Shown piece by piece: positions 34,211 to 43,294 of a stretch of 64,000 nucleotides of DNA. The position numbers were made by a program, and so were the translations under genes. The DNA lies in NCBI RefSeq assembly GCF_009497155.1, contig NZ_WINI01000003.1, forward strand, positions 372,001 through 436,000. The letters are read 5' to 3'. Origin of the DNA: Glaciimonas soli (GTDB lineage Bacteria > Pseudomonadota > Gammaproteobacteria > Burkholderiales > Burkholderiaceae_D). Each line of letters begins with the position of its first letter. Position 1 is the first letter of the stretch. The notes below the pieces were generated by a model. That model worked only from the letters and a program-made list of their open reading frames with translations. It was not told the DNA's origin and did not search any database.

Positions 34211-36337
34211 ATGAAGAATCTCCGCTCTGTTGGCAGTCTCGCGTTATTAGCGTTTGCTTTTACTCCCGCCGCTTTTGCTGAGGGTTTCGACGACGATAGC
34301 GACGCATTAGACGATGCCATGCTGCCCGAAATTATCATCACCGAACGGGCACAAGAGCATGGTTATCAACCAAAACGCGCAACCACTGCTTCCCGCACCG
34401 ATGCGGCATTGCTCGATATTCCACAGGCAATCGCCGTAGTGCCGGCACAAGTGATAGAAGATCAGCAAGTACGTAACATTGATGAAGCCTTGTATAACGT
34501 CAGCGGCATCACGCAAGCCAATACCTTGGGCGGAACGCAAGATGCCTTGATCAAGCGCGGCTTTGGATTTAACCGCGATGGCTCGATTTTGCGCGACGGC
34601 GTGCGCACAGTGTTGGCACGTAACTTGATTTACACCACGGAACGCGTCGAAGTATTGAAAGGGCCATCGTCCATCATGTACGGCACCATGGACCCGGGTG
34701 GCGTTATTAATATGATTACCAAAAAGCCGCAGCTATCAGACTTTAAACAAGTCGCACTTTACGCTTCCAATCTGGGTGGCGGCGCATCGGTGGATCTGAC
34801 CGGTGCTATCGGCGATTCACGCCTGGCGTATCGTTTGATTGCGGACACCAGTGACGAGAAATACTGGCGCAATTTTGGTGTCGATAAGCAAACCGTGATT
34901 GCACCATCGCTTGCCTGGTATGGCCGTGACACCACTGTGCGCGTGTCGTATGAGCATACCGAATATGAACAACCCTTCGACCGCGGCACCATCATCGACA
35001 GCCGTACTGGCAAGCCGGTAGACGTGCCGCGTGAACGTCGTTTTGACGAAGCGTACAACCGTACCATCGGCGATTCCGATTTCTTCACCATACAAGCGCA
35101 ACAGCGTTTGAACGACGAGTGGAAAAGCAATTTCACGTACAGCTACAACCGTAATCATTACAACGATTTTCAAGCCCGTCCGATTTCCTTGAATCCTGTT
35201 ACGGGTGTATTGACACGTCGTGCCGACGGCACTCGTGGCGCACTGAGTCAGCAGCAGATCGTGCAATGGGATGCGATCGGTCATCTGCAAACCGGCAGCA
35301 TCAAACATGAAGTGCAGTTTGGTTTTGATTTTGAAGACAGTAATATTTTCCGTCGCGATTTGATACGCGGCACCAACAATACTGATTTCAACATCTACGA
35401 TCCTGTTTATGGTTTGATGCCAAATTCCACGGTAATCAGCCCGGCAGATAGCGATCAGACGGACAAACTGCACGCGTATTCAGTGTTTGCGCAAGATTCG
35501 GTGCGCTTGAATCAGCAATGGATAGTCTCGGCTGGTTTGCGCTATCAACAATACGATGAAATGGCAGGCAAAGGGCGGCCGTTTAAAGTCAACACCGATG
35601 TCTCCGGCCGCAAACTGATTCCCCGCGTTGGTGTGGTCTATCAAATTGATCCGACCGTCTCACTGTACGGCAGCTATAGTGAATCCTTCAAACCGAATAC
35701 ATCAATCGGCAGTTTCATTGAAGCCTTGCCTCCGGAACAAGGGAAGTCGTGGGAATTGGGTGCCAAACTAGACACCCCAAAAGGCGTCACCGCTACCCTT
35801 GCTGCGTATGATATCAACAAGACCAACGTACAAGTCAAAGACGCGCCGATCAACGGTTACACACCTGTGCGTGCAGCGGGTGTAGCGCGTTCTCGCGGTG
35901 TGGAATTAGACGTGGCTGGTCGCCTGACTCAGCAATGGAAAATCATCGCTGCATATGCTTACACCGATGCCAAGATTTTGGAAGACACCAAATACAAAGG
36001 CAATCAGCTCGCCAACGTTCCAAAAAATAGCGCTTCTGTATTTTTGGAACACGATTTTGCAGCCAGTGAAAACGGCAACCGCTGGCGTGCTGGCGGCGGC
36101 ATGCGTTATATCGGCAAACGTCCCGGCGATGACGCCAATACTTTCTTCTTGGATGGCTATAACGTCGCCGATGTGTTTGCGTCTTACGACACCAAACTAA
36201 ATGGTCATAAATTGCGCTTGCAATTCAATATCAAAAATCTTTTCGACAAAACTTATTACCCATCGGCAGGAAGTAATTTGTATGTGGCAGTAGGGGATGC
36301 CCGGCAGTTTCTATTGCGAGGGGTGATGGATTTTTGA
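34211..36337 (+). CDS. TonB-dependent siderophore receptor
   Basis: A 708-residue outer-membrane receptor. Residues 1-23 are a signal peptide (cleavage after AFA). A plug domain of about 55-165 contains VVPAQVIEDQQVRNIDEALY and EVLKGPSSIMYGTMDPGGVI, the FhuE/FpvA-type signature, followed by a 22-strand barrel ending in FLLRGVMDF with terminal Phe. No N-terminal signalling (secretin/STN) domain is present, so it does not use a surface-signalling sigma factor. Of the ferrichrome/coprogen/hydroxamate receptor group, but the ligand cannot be named. Works with the divergent reductase. Confidence 0.93.
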   Translation: MKNLRSVGSLALLAFAFTPAAFAEGFDDDSDALDDAMLPEIIITERAQEHGYQPKRATTASRTDAALLDIPQAIAVVPAQVIEDQQVRNIDEALYNVSGITQANTLGGTQDALIKRGFGFNRDGSILRDGVRTVLARNLIYTTERVEVLKGPSSIMYGTMDPGGVINMITKKPQLSDFKQVALYASNLGGGASVDLTGAIGDSRLAYRLIADTSDEKYWRNFGVDKQTVIAPSLAWYGRDTTVRVSYEHTEYEQPFDRGTIIDSRTGKPVDVPRERRFDEAYNRTIGDSDFFTIQAQQRLNDEWKSNFTYSYNRNHYNDFQARPISLNPVTGVLTRRADGTRGALSQQQIVQWDAIGHLQTGSIKHEVQFGFDFEDSNIFRRDLIRGTNNTDFNIYDPVYGLMPNSTVISPADSDQTDKLHAYSVFAQDSVRLNQQWIVSAGLRYQQYDEMAGKGRPFKVNTDVSGRKLIPRVGVVYQIDPTVSLYGSYSESFKPNTSIGSFIEALPPEQGKSWELGAKLDTPKGVTATLAAYDINKTNVQVKDAPINGYTPVRAAGVARSRGVELDVAGRLTQQWKIIAAYAYTDAKILEDTKYKGNQLANVPKNSASVFLEHDFAASENGNRWRAGGGMRYIGKRPGDDANTFFLDGYNVADVFASYDTKLNGHKLRLQFNIKNLFDKTYYPSAGSNLYVAVGDARQFLLRGVMDF

Positions 36338-36358
36338 TTAAGGTGCGCTAACGGTCAT

Positions 36359-36383
36359 GAGGGAATACAGTCCATATTCCCTC
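36359..36383 (+). repeat. Hairpin after the receptor gene
   Basis: Perfect 9-bp inverted repeat GAGGGAATA / TATTCCCTC with a 7-base loop, 22 bases past the receptor stop. There is no T run; probably a 3'-end hairpin. Confidence 0.55.
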
Positions 36384-36408
36384 GTCCGGTGAATTGCTAA
36401 ATCACCTA

Positions 36409-36582
36409 TCAATCCGGCATATTCCACTGAACATAAGTAGCATCGTTATGGACGGCTCCGGATTGATACGCAATATAAGAACTCAATGCCGCAGCAACTA
36501 TCATGATAGTTGCAATAACGCTCCAAAATGTCGTCTTCATATCAGCCACGCTTTCGTCTTGCTGTCCTGTCGGAAACTCCAT
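36409..36582 (-). CDS. 57-residue single-pass membrane protein
   Basis: A 58-codon frame on the minus strand: MEFPTGQQDESVADMK, then a hydrophobic helix FWSVIATIMIVAAALSSYIA and a short tail ending WNMPD. An AGGAAG ribosome binding site lies seven bases before the ATG at 36582, which decides this start over the internal ATG at 36540. I do not recognise a family. The single helix predicts an inner-membrane miniprotein with a cytoplasmic acidic N-terminus. It is convergent with the receptor gene and divergent from the next membrane-protein gene. The rest of the gap, 36583-36831, shows nothing firm. Confidence 0.6.
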   Translation of the reverse strand: MEFPTGQQDESVADMKTTFWSVIATIMIVAAALSSYIAYQSGAVHNDATYVQWNMPD

Positions 36583-36831
36583 ATTACGACTTCCTGAGTT
36601 AATTCGCGTGGCGGCATGCGCTCCCTGTTTTCGTTTTTATGGCAAATCGCCAATTCAATCAATTCGATATTGCCTTAACAATTTCTGTGTGACAACATAC
36701 GTTAATGGCCGTTTTCAGAGGAAATAGCCGTCGTTGACGTAGATTAGTAATTGTCTAAGCCAGCTAACGTCATCATGAACGGGGATGCAGCGGCAATCCC
36801 ATTATCAACGCCTTATTGACGAGAGAACACG

Positions 36832-37359
36832 ATGGGATACTTTGACGGATTAACCAGCAAAAATTTTAAGAAGGACAAGAACGGAAATACTCTTTTTTTC
36901 CCGTGGGGTGTTCTTGGCAAAGGACGTGTTCTACCGGACGATGCCGCAGAAACCCGCGTACGTGGATTCGTGAATCGTTACCTCAAAATCTCGCTACCGA
37001 TGATCATAGGTGTTACGACCATCGCTGGCCTGAAATGGTCAACTCCACTTTTGCTTTTCTTTGGCGTATGGTTCTACTTTGGCACAAAGGCGCTCGTTTC
37101 AGACTATCCGTATAGCGACGAAAATCTCACTATAAAAGAAAGCTACGCAAACTCGGCAGCGAGCCACAACAAGTTAACCTTGCAGATTATCTTTTTTTGT
37201 TCCGTCCTGTTTGTTCTCATAGGCATCTTCATGGCAGCCACTGCCAAGTCTCCTCAGCAGATAGCGATAGGTTGTTTTTCGGCGGTCTTTTTCGGTACGT
37301 GCGGCGTTGCAATCGGTTATATGCTCAAGAAAAAGAGTGCAAGCGCCGGGACACGATAA
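36832..37359 (+). CDS. Hypothetical multi-pass membrane protein
   Basis: A 175-residue protein I do not recognise. A polar N-terminus (MGYFDGLTSKNFKKDKNGNT, then FFPWGVLGKGRVLPDD) precedes four hydrophobic segments at about 52-67, 70-85, 115-135 and 143-164, and a basic tail. The N-terminal pattern resembles uncharacterised proteins in which a short soluble stretch precedes paired helices. GAGAG before the ATG may be the ribosome binding site. It is followed after 29 bases by another membrane protein gene and then a third, so the three may form a unit. Confidence 0.6.
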   Translation: MGYFDGLTSKNFKKDKNGNTLFFPWGVLGKGRVLPDDAAETRVRGFVNRYLKISLPMIIGVTTIAGLKWSTPLLLFFGVWFYFGTKALVSDYPYSDENLTIKESYANSAASHNKLTLQIIFFCSVLFVLIGIFMAATAKSPQQIAIGCFSAVFFGTCGVAIGYMLKKKSASAGTR

Positions 37360-37388
37360 ATCAGAGTTGTCTTCGTCAAGGAGAAATC

Positions 37389-37895
37389 GTGCGTGTATAC
37401 ATCTCGAAATTTTCGCTGATATTTGGGGCAACTTGTACAGCCAGCTTTACTGCCGTAAACGTCTTTTTTATTTGGCTTACCTATCAGCTAAATGCCAACC
37501 ATTCCAATATCTCTCACGAAATATTGTTGGTATTCTGTTTAGTTGCGACGTTGTTTACGTTTACTACTTTCGCTCTTTGGTGGTTCTTTATCAGGATTTA
37601 TAGATTCCGAAATAAGCCCGTTATTTCCTTTGATGAAAATAATGTGTCGTACTGGATAAAAAGCCATAAAGAACTAGTAACCACCCAATACGATGCAATT
37701 CGCAGGATTGATTTCGACACTGAAATTTTCCCAAAAGGGTCGAAGTTTTATTTGCAAATCCACAAAATGGATGATCGCATCGACGGCATATTTATGAATA
37801 ATCTTGGAAAATCGATAAAGGATATTTTTCTAATGTTTAAAGAAAAATGCCCTCATCTTACACAGTCTTACAGCGCCGTATTGTTGTTGGCTTAA
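37389..37895 (+). CDS. Hypothetical two-helix membrane protein with a C-terminal PH-like region
   Basis: 168 residues starting at GTG 37389, chosen because AAGGAG lies five bases upstream; the ATG at 37197 would run through the preceding gene in another frame. Two hydrophobic segments (about 8-31 and 44-67) are followed by a soluble part, KPVISFDENNVSYWIKSHKE onward, whose alternating strands and terminal helix resemble bacterial PH-like domains. I cannot name a family with confidence. Likely cotranscribed with its upstream neighbour. Confidence 0.55.
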   Translation: MRVYISKFSLIFGATCTASFTAVNVFFIWLTYQLNANHSNISHEILLVFCLVATLFTFTTFALWWFFIRIYRFRNKPVISFDENNVSYWIKSHKELVTTQYDAIRRIDFDTEIFPKGSKFYLQIHKMDDRIDGIFMNNLGKSIKDIFLMFKEKCPHLTQSYSAVLLLA

Positions 37896-37972
37896 TGCGT
37901 GGATACGTGGATTTTCATCGCCGATGGCATATGACATCTAGTTACAAGTAAAAAAAAAAGAAAAATGCACAT

Positions 37973-38467
37973 ATGAAAAATAGTGAAGATTCATTCAAAA
38001 TCCCTCATTCATTTGGCTATTGCTGCGCAGTTGCCGCGTCATCTCTGTGTTTCGTTATTTTATTCGAGTCACTGATGGTAGTCAGTAGTCTGGGATCTGA
38101 AACTGCAACAAATTTCTCTTTTGCCATGAAGGCTTTTGAACTTTTCGCTTTTACAGTCATGATTTCTACAATTGGTTGTTTGTTCTCTTTCATCACTTCA
38201 ATCATTCCATTTCTTATCGGTCTGGCCATTGCAATTAAATTCAGAATTCATAGTCCTGTTTATTTTATTGTGGGTGGGGCGATAACAGGTGGAGTGCTTT
38301 GTCCACTATTTCTTTCCATTCCAAATTTCGGATTCAATGTTCAGAATCCAGAGCCTGATTCCATGATGGGCCTCATAGTTTCCTTGTCTATATTAGTATT
38401 ATCAGGCGCGGTCGCAGGGTGGACTTACTGGCGTTTGTGTCATCGAAAAAAGCCAAGTAGAGCGTAA
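37973..38467 (+). CDS. Hypothetical four-helix membrane protein
   Basis: A 164-residue protein with four hydrophobic segments (about 15-35, 48-84 in two parts, 93-112, 127-148) and a basic tail HRKKPSRA. I do not recognise it. Upstream is a nearly pure A tract (37951-37966) rather than a normal ribosome binding site. The tail and stop lie at the start of a dispersed hairpin repeat (38453-38492), so the original C-terminus may have been altered by that insertion. Base composition is low in GC. Confidence 0.5.
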   Translation: MKNSEDSFKIPHSFGYCCAVAASSLCFVILFESLMVVSSLGSETATNFSFAMKAFELFAFTVMISTIGCLFSFITSIIPFLIGLAIAIKFRIHSPVYFIVGGAITGGVLCPLFLSIPNFGFNVQNPEPDSMMGLIVSLSILVLSGAVAGWTYWRLCHRKKPSRA

Positions 38468-38492
38468 TCGCGATGCGTATTAAGCCCCACTC
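38453..38492. repeat. Dispersed hairpin repeat copy, degraded
   Basis: AGCCAAGTAGAGCGTAATCG then GCGATGCGTATTAAGCCCC closely matches the copy at 43207-43250 (ACCAAGTAGGGCGTAACGGC then GAGGTACATTACGCCCT). It overlaps the 3' end of the preceding gene. Confidence 0.55.
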
Positions 38493-38561
38493 ACTGCTTC
38501 TGGTTTCGTGAAGTTCCTCAAATTAAAAATCATACAAACCACTCAGAAAGAATACCGCAAC

Positions 38562-39749
38562 ATGACTGAATATAAGACGGCGGCTCGCCTAAATGGGCTT
38601 GACACGCTGCGCGCCGCTGCGATTGTTCTGGTAATGGCATACCACTATATGGTGGTAGTAAGCGGGAAAAATACATTTGGCTTCATGACGGAAATCGGAT
38701 GGGCGGGCGTCGATTTGTTCTTTGTGTTGAGTGGGTATTTGATTGGGAACCAGATACTCTCGCCGATTGCACAGGGCCGTGATTTTTCTCTGAAAACGTT
38801 CTATATCAAGCGCTTGCTTCGCACTTTGCCAAACTATTACTTTATCTTGGCGATGTACTTTATTTTTCCGCTCGCGTTGGGAGAAAAAGGGGCTGCGCCA
38901 ACATGGCAGTTTTTGACATTTACGCAAAATTTTGGCCTTCGCCCCGGCCAGACCTTCACCCACTCATGGTCGCTTTGCATTGAAGAACAGTTCTATCTTA
39001 TTTTGCCGGCCATCGCGTTGTTGATTGCCAGTTTCAAGGGTTCCAGACAATTAGCATGGATTGCAATTGGCCTTGCTGTCGTTGCCGGCATGATTGCCAG
39101 AAGTACGGCTTGGCTTGAACATGGCCGCAATGCCATTAACGCTTACGACTATTACGAGCATATATATTATTCGAGCTTTGCACGCTTCGATGAATTACTG
39201 CCCGGCGTCGCAATCGCCATGCTGAAGAATTTTCATGTCGCTACCTATTCAAAAATCATGCGTAAGGGGAATCTCCTATTTGTCGCCGGTTTGACGGCAG
39301 TCGGGACAATGTTCTATCTGTTTTCGCATTTTCTTGTGATACCCGGTTATGGGTTTGGATTTTTAATGACCACGTTCGGTTATCCCGTACTGGCGACAAG
39401 CTTTGCAATTTTGACGCTATCGGCGCTGAGTACAAACTCCATATTGCATCGAATACGTGTACCTGGGGCTACCAGCATTGCGTTGTGGTCGTATGCCATT
39501 TATCTGGCACACAAGCCAATATTTAAATTGGCAATTTCACCGTTAACCAAAATGGGTATCGATACCAATTCGATTTTAGGAATCGGCATCATCATAACTG
39601 TGAGTATCTTTGGGGGATGGTTGCTGTTTCGACTGGTCGAAACACCATTCATGGAACTGCGTGCAAGAATGTATTCGGTTGATGGTGCGAATGGACGGGC
39701 AACATCAAATCCAGCGGAGGCACTTCCTAAACAAAGCGAAGCGGCATGA
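38562..39749 (+). CDS. Acyltransferase 3 family membrane protein (OafA/YrhL-like)
   Basis: A 395-residue integral membrane acyltransferase with about ten helices, of the family that O-acetylates or otherwise acylates polysaccharides, lipopolysaccharide or peptidoglycan. The N-terminus reads RLNGLDTLRAAAIVLVMAYH, with the family His in helix 1, and WAGVDLFFVLSGYLIG follows. HSWSLCIEEQFYLILP is the second signature. The frame also permits a GTG start at 38508; ATG 38562 (MTEYKTAAR) is nearer the family start. There is no adjacent glycosyltransferase, so its acceptor is unknown. The following gap (39750-40083, 334 bases) contains no feature I can support. Confidence 0.85.
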   Translation: MTEYKTAARLNGLDTLRAAAIVLVMAYHYMVVVSGKNTFGFMTEIGWAGVDLFFVLSGYLIGNQILSPIAQGRDFSLKTFYIKRLLRTLPNYYFILAMYFIFPLALGEKGAAPTWQFLTFTQNFGLRPGQTFTHSWSLCIEEQFYLILPAIALLIASFKGSRQLAWIAIGLAVVAGMIARSTAWLEHGRNAINAYDYYEHIYYSSFARFDELLPGVAIAMLKNFHVATYSKIMRKGNLLFVAGLTAVGTMFYLFSHFLVIPGYGFGFLMTTFGYPVLATSFAILTLSALSTNSILHRIRVPGATSIALWSYAIYLAHKPIFKLAISPLTKMGIDTNSILGIGIIITVSIFGGWLLFRLVETPFMELRARMYSVDGANGRATSNPAEALPKQSEAA

Positions 39750-40083
39750 AAAGGGATTTTTGGCGCAGTTGAGAAATGGAATTGATGCATAACTATTGGT
39801 TCGTCTGCGTAGTTCGCAGCTCTCATTGTGACATCTTCCATGGGCCGTAATCGGCCGTAACCGAAAGCCGACGAATTCAATATTCGTCTTACTAATATAA
39901 CGGTGAAGCAAAAAACTATTGTGGCCCCCCTCAATTTCATTCTTGTAACATGCTCCTTTTTCTCTTGCCGCTAGCATTCGTGACCTGATGACCCATTGCG
40001 TGGTCATCCCATTACGAATGGCGTAATCTGCCGTAGAACTGTATTGTTAACCTCTACGAAGCATTCTTGTGTAAAGGATTCCA

Positions 40084-41085
40084 ATGATGAAAATCGCTGT
40101 ATTTAGCTCTCAACCGTATGATCGTCGCTTTCTCAATGAGAAAGCGGATCAGCACGATGCAGTGAAAATGCGCTTTCACACTGAATCCTTGTCCTTGCAA
40201 TCGGTGTCCCTTGCTCAGGGCTGTCAGGCAATTTGCGTGTTTGTGAACGACGTGCTGGATGCTGAGGTGCTACATGCTCTCGCGCATATTGGTGTTCGCG
40301 CGATTTTGCTGCGCTGTGCTGGATTCAATCATCTCGATACGGATGCAGCGCGGCGTTTGAACCTTTTTGTTGCGCGCGTGCCGGCCTACTCACCAGAGGC
40401 GGTAGCTGAGCACACTCTGGCCCTGACCCTTACATTAAATCGCCGAACGCACCGTGCATATGCACGAGTTCGCGAAGGAAACTTTGCGCTCGACGGGCTC
40501 CTGGGGAGTAATCTTCATGGGAAGACCGTGGGCATCATTGGCACTGGCAAGATTGGCCTGGCGACCGCAAAAATTTTTAATGGCTTTGGTTGCCGTATGT
40601 TGGGATTTGATCCATACCCATCGCCAGAGTTTGAAGCTATTGGTGAAATGGTCGAATTGTCTGAGCTTCTCTCTGAATCGGACTTCGTTTCACTGCATTG
40701 CCCACTCACCACGGACACTCACCACCTGATAAACGCCGATACGCTGAATCTGATGAAGGAGGGCGCTATGCTGATTAATACCTCGCGCGGTGCTCTTATT
40801 GATACGCAGGCGGTGATTGAAGCGTTAAAGTCGCGCCAACTGGGCTCCTTGGCCATCGACGTCTATGAGCAAGAAAGCAATCTGTTCTTCGAGGACCGTT
40901 CCGACGACATCATCACGGATGACGTTTTCCAGCGCCTGATGACATTCCCTAACGTTCTTGTTACCGGACATCAGGGTTTCTTTACGATAGAAGCCATGCG
41001 TGAGATTGCCTCGACAACCTTTGAAAATTTATCCGCGTATCAGCTTGGCACCGAGTGCTCAAACCGTGTGGCGGGTACGTATTAA
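40084..41085 (+). CDS. ldhA: D-lactate dehydrogenase (fermentative, NAD-dependent)
   Basis: A 333-residue D-2-hydroxyacid dehydrogenase interconverting pyruvate and D-lactate. The NAD-binding GTGKIG is at 153-158, catalytic Arg235 in NTSRGALID, the Glu in DVYEQES (about 264) and His296 in TGHQGFFT. The DVYEQESNLFFEDRS segment and LTGHQ-like ending distinguish LdhA from other members. Start may be ATG 40084 or 40087. It stands alone between an acyltransferase and a convergent LysR gene. Confidence 0.92.
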   Translation: MMKIAVFSSQPYDRRFLNEKADQHDAVKMRFHTESLSLQSVSLAQGCQAICVFVNDVLDAEVLHALAHIGVRAILLRCAGFNHLDTDAARRLNLFVARVPAYSPEAVAEHTLALTLTLNRRTHRAYARVREGNFALDGLLGSNLHGKTVGIIGTGKIGLATAKIFNGFGCRMLGFDPYPSPEFEAIGEMVELSELLSESDFVSLHCPLTTDTHHLINADTLNLMKEGAMLINTSRGALIDTQAVIEALKSRQLGSLAIDVYEQESNLFFEDRSDDIITDDVFQRLMTFPNVLVTGHQGFFTIEAMREIASTTFENLSAYQLGTECSNRVAGTY

Positions 41086-41187
41086 CGGTTTTGCCAGCGA
41101 TGGCGGTGTTGCTGGTAACTGTCAGATCAGAACATGCTCTGGCCGGCTCAAAACGGCCACGATCGACCTGTCGACGTCGGCCGACCG

Positions 41188-42081
41188 CTATGACTGCTCG
41201 ACATAATCAAGCATACCTTCGACCAACGCATCGAACACGACTCTACATCGTGGATTATTGCGCAGATCTTCGTGCATGGTGACCCAGGTTTCCAGTTTCA
41301 TTGAAAACGACTTCGCCAATACTCTAGTTAATGCAGGATCGCGCTTGGCGAGCGTCACCTGGCATACGCCAATGCCGGCACCACTACGAATCAGGGCAAA
41401 TTGCGCAAGATTGCTGTCGGACGCCAATGCAAAATTTTTGCGGGGGAGATCCGGCAATGACTTACCTGCCCTGTGGACGAAAGGTGTCGCCAGGTCATAA
41501 CCGATGATCGAATGCTTGGCCAAGTCTTTGGTCGTGCGCGGATTTCCGTGGCGGCGCAGGTATTCTGTATGCGCATGGAAACCGAGTTCTATCGATCCGA
41601 TGCGACGTGCAACCAGTTGCTCCTGTTTCGGTTGCACCATGCGTACCGCGATGTCGGCTTCACGATGAAGCAGGTCTTGCACACGATCCGACAAAACCAA
41701 TTCCACCCTGATGTCTGGATATTGTTCACGCATGCGCGTAATGATAGCTGGCAGCACCTCGACTCCGATCACATCGCTCGCTGTTACGCGCACTACACCG
41801 GCCACGCCATTACCCTGACTGGATGCCGCACGTTCCAGCGATGCCACGGTACTTTCCACCGCCTCTGCGTAACCTCGAATTGCCAGTGCTATTTCAGTGG
41901 GCGCCAAACCCGATTGTGAACGCGTAAAAAGCACGATCCCCAAAGCCTGTTCCAAAGCCTCGATATGCCGTCCCACAGTCGGTTGCGTAGTGCCAAGAGC
42001 GCGTGCCGCAGCAGATAACGATCCCTCTTTCAGAACACTCAAGAAGGAGCGGTAGAGTTCCCATCCAATATTTGAAGCCAT
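41188..42081 (-). CDS. LysR-family transcriptional regulator
   Basis: A 297-residue LysR regulator. Helix-turn-helix within residues 8-65 (LKEGSLSAAARALGTTQPTV), effector domain from about 95. The C-terminal MHEDLRNNPRCRVVFDALVE is typical of regulators paired with oxidoreductases. It is divergent from a NAD-dependent epimerase-like gene with 98 bases between the starts, which it probably controls. A T-N11-A type site is not obvious. Confidence 0.9.
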   Translation of the reverse strand: MASNIGWELYRSFLSVLKEGSLSAAARALGTTQPTVGRHIEALEQALGIVLFTRSQSGLAPTEIALAIRGYAEAVESTVASLERAASSQGNGVAGVVRVTASDVIGVEVLPAIITRMREQYPDIRVELVLSDRVQDLLHREADIAVRMVQPKQEQLVARRIGSIELGFHAHTEYLRRHGNPRTTKDLAKHSIIGYDLATPFVHRAGKSLPDLPRKNFALASDSNLAQFALIRSGAGIGVCQVTLAKRDPALTRVLAKSFSMKLETWVTMHEDLRNNPRCRVVFDALVEGMLDYVEQS

Positions 42082-42179
42082 ATATTTTTGAATAGCCGCT
42101 ATGCAATGTTAGGTAATTTTAATATAGCACGGCTCGCCCTAGAATTACGCCATCAACTTTAACTTTTAGGAAAACTGAC

Positions 42180-43175
42180 ATGGAAAACGAGGGCAGAGCT
42201 CTGGTTTTAGGGGCAACTGGCGGTATCGGTAGCGAGGTGTCGCGGCAGTTGCGGGATGCGGGCTGGGAGGTACGTGCTTTGAAACGCGGGTTGAGCAAGG
42301 ATGTTGAACGCAAGGACGGAATTACCTGGCTACGTGGGGATGCATTGATACGGCAAGACGTAATGAATGCCGCAAAAAACTGCTCTGTCATTGTTCATGC
42401 CGTCAATCCACCAGGATATCGTCAATGGTCTGAGCTGGTATTGCCGATGCTGGAAAATACGATAGACGCAGCGATCGCCGAATCGGCAACTATTGTGTTG
42501 CCGGGTACTGTGTACAATTTTGGGCCGGACGCGTTTCCGCGGTTGACGGAAGAGTCTCCTCAATATCCGGTAACACGCAAAGGTGCCATTCGTGTGCAGA
42601 TGGAACAACGCTTGCGCGAAGCCAGTACCAGTGGTGCACGGGTGCTGATAGTCCGCGCCGGCGATTTTTTTGGACCGAATACCGGCAATGGCTGGTTCTC
42701 TCAATGTCTTATCAAACCCGGCAAGCCGGTCAACACCATTAGCTATCCGGGACAACCTGATATTGGTCACCAATGGGCCTACTTGCCGGACGTTGCCCGC
42801 ACCATGGTCGCGTTGTTGCAGAATCGCAGTACGCTCGACGCCTTCGCCGCATTCCACATGGCCGGACATTGGGACGACGATGGCAAAAAAATGACTAGTG
42901 CAATAAGTCGAGTAGTCACTCGGCACACCGCCAAACACCCCAAGACTAGCGCGTTTCCATGGTGGCTAACAATACTCGCTTCACCGTTCGTTACAACACT
43001 GCGCGAAATGCAGGAAATGCGCTATCTATGGCGTACACGTGTGCAAATGGACAACACAAAACTCATCCGCGTGCTTGGATTTGAACCACATACTCCTTGG
43101 GATGAAGCAGTAGAGGCTGCCCTGATTGGGGCAGGATGTATCAATAAAATCAAGGCGACATTTGCCGCCGCCTAA
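42180..43175 (+). CDS. NAD-dependent epimerase/dehydratase-like oxidoreductase
   Basis: A 331-residue extended/atypical SDR. The nucleotide-binding motif GATGGIG is at about residues 11-17 (ALVLGATGGIGSEV). A conserved TVYNFGPDAFP stretch carries the active-site Tyr region, and DVARTMVALLQN the C-terminal substrate domain. Ribosome binding site TAGGAAAACTGAC precedes the ATG. Divergent from LysR. The reaction is unknown; relatives are annotated as sugar epimerases or dihydroflavonol-reductase-like enzymes. Confidence 0.82.
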   Translation: MENEGRALVLGATGGIGSEVSRQLRDAGWEVRALKRGLSKDVERKDGITWLRGDALIRQDVMNAAKNCSVIVHAVNPPGYRQWSELVLPMLENTIDAAIAESATIVLPGTVYNFGPDAFPRLTEESPQYPVTRKGAIRVQMEQRLREASTSGARVLIVRAGDFFGPNTGNGWFSQCLIKPGKPVNTISYPGQPDIGHQWAYLPDVARTMVALLQNRSTLDAFAAFHMAGHWDDDGKKMTSAISRVVTRHTAKHPKTSAFPWWLTILASPFVTTLREMQEMRYLWRTRVQMDNTKLIRVLGFEPHTPWDEAVEAALIGAGCINKIKATFAAA

Positions 43176-43211
43176 ACATCGATTGGCAATATGCGTTAAG
43201 ACAAGCAAAAA

Positions 43212-43250
43212 CCAAGTAGGGCGTAACGGCGAGGTACATTACGCCCTGCT
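43212..43250. repeat. Dispersed hairpin repeat
   Basis: GGGCGTAA (43219-43226) pairs with TTACGCCC (43239-43246), flanked by AGTA and TGCT. It lies just after the epimerase gene. A degraded copy is at 38453-38492. Confidence 0.65.
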
Positions 43251-43294
43251 CATGATGACTAAGAAACAGCGTGTTGGCCAAAGATCCGGAATCG

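Noticed and set aside
37197-37388. Longer version of the second membrane-protein gene starting at ATG 37197
   Set aside because: It would run out of frame through the preceding gene; GTG 37389 has a strong AAGGAG site.
39750-40083. Minus-strand frame between the acyltransferase and ldhA genes
   Set aside because: Composition is not protein-like and there is no ribosome binding site; nothing supportable was seen in this gap.
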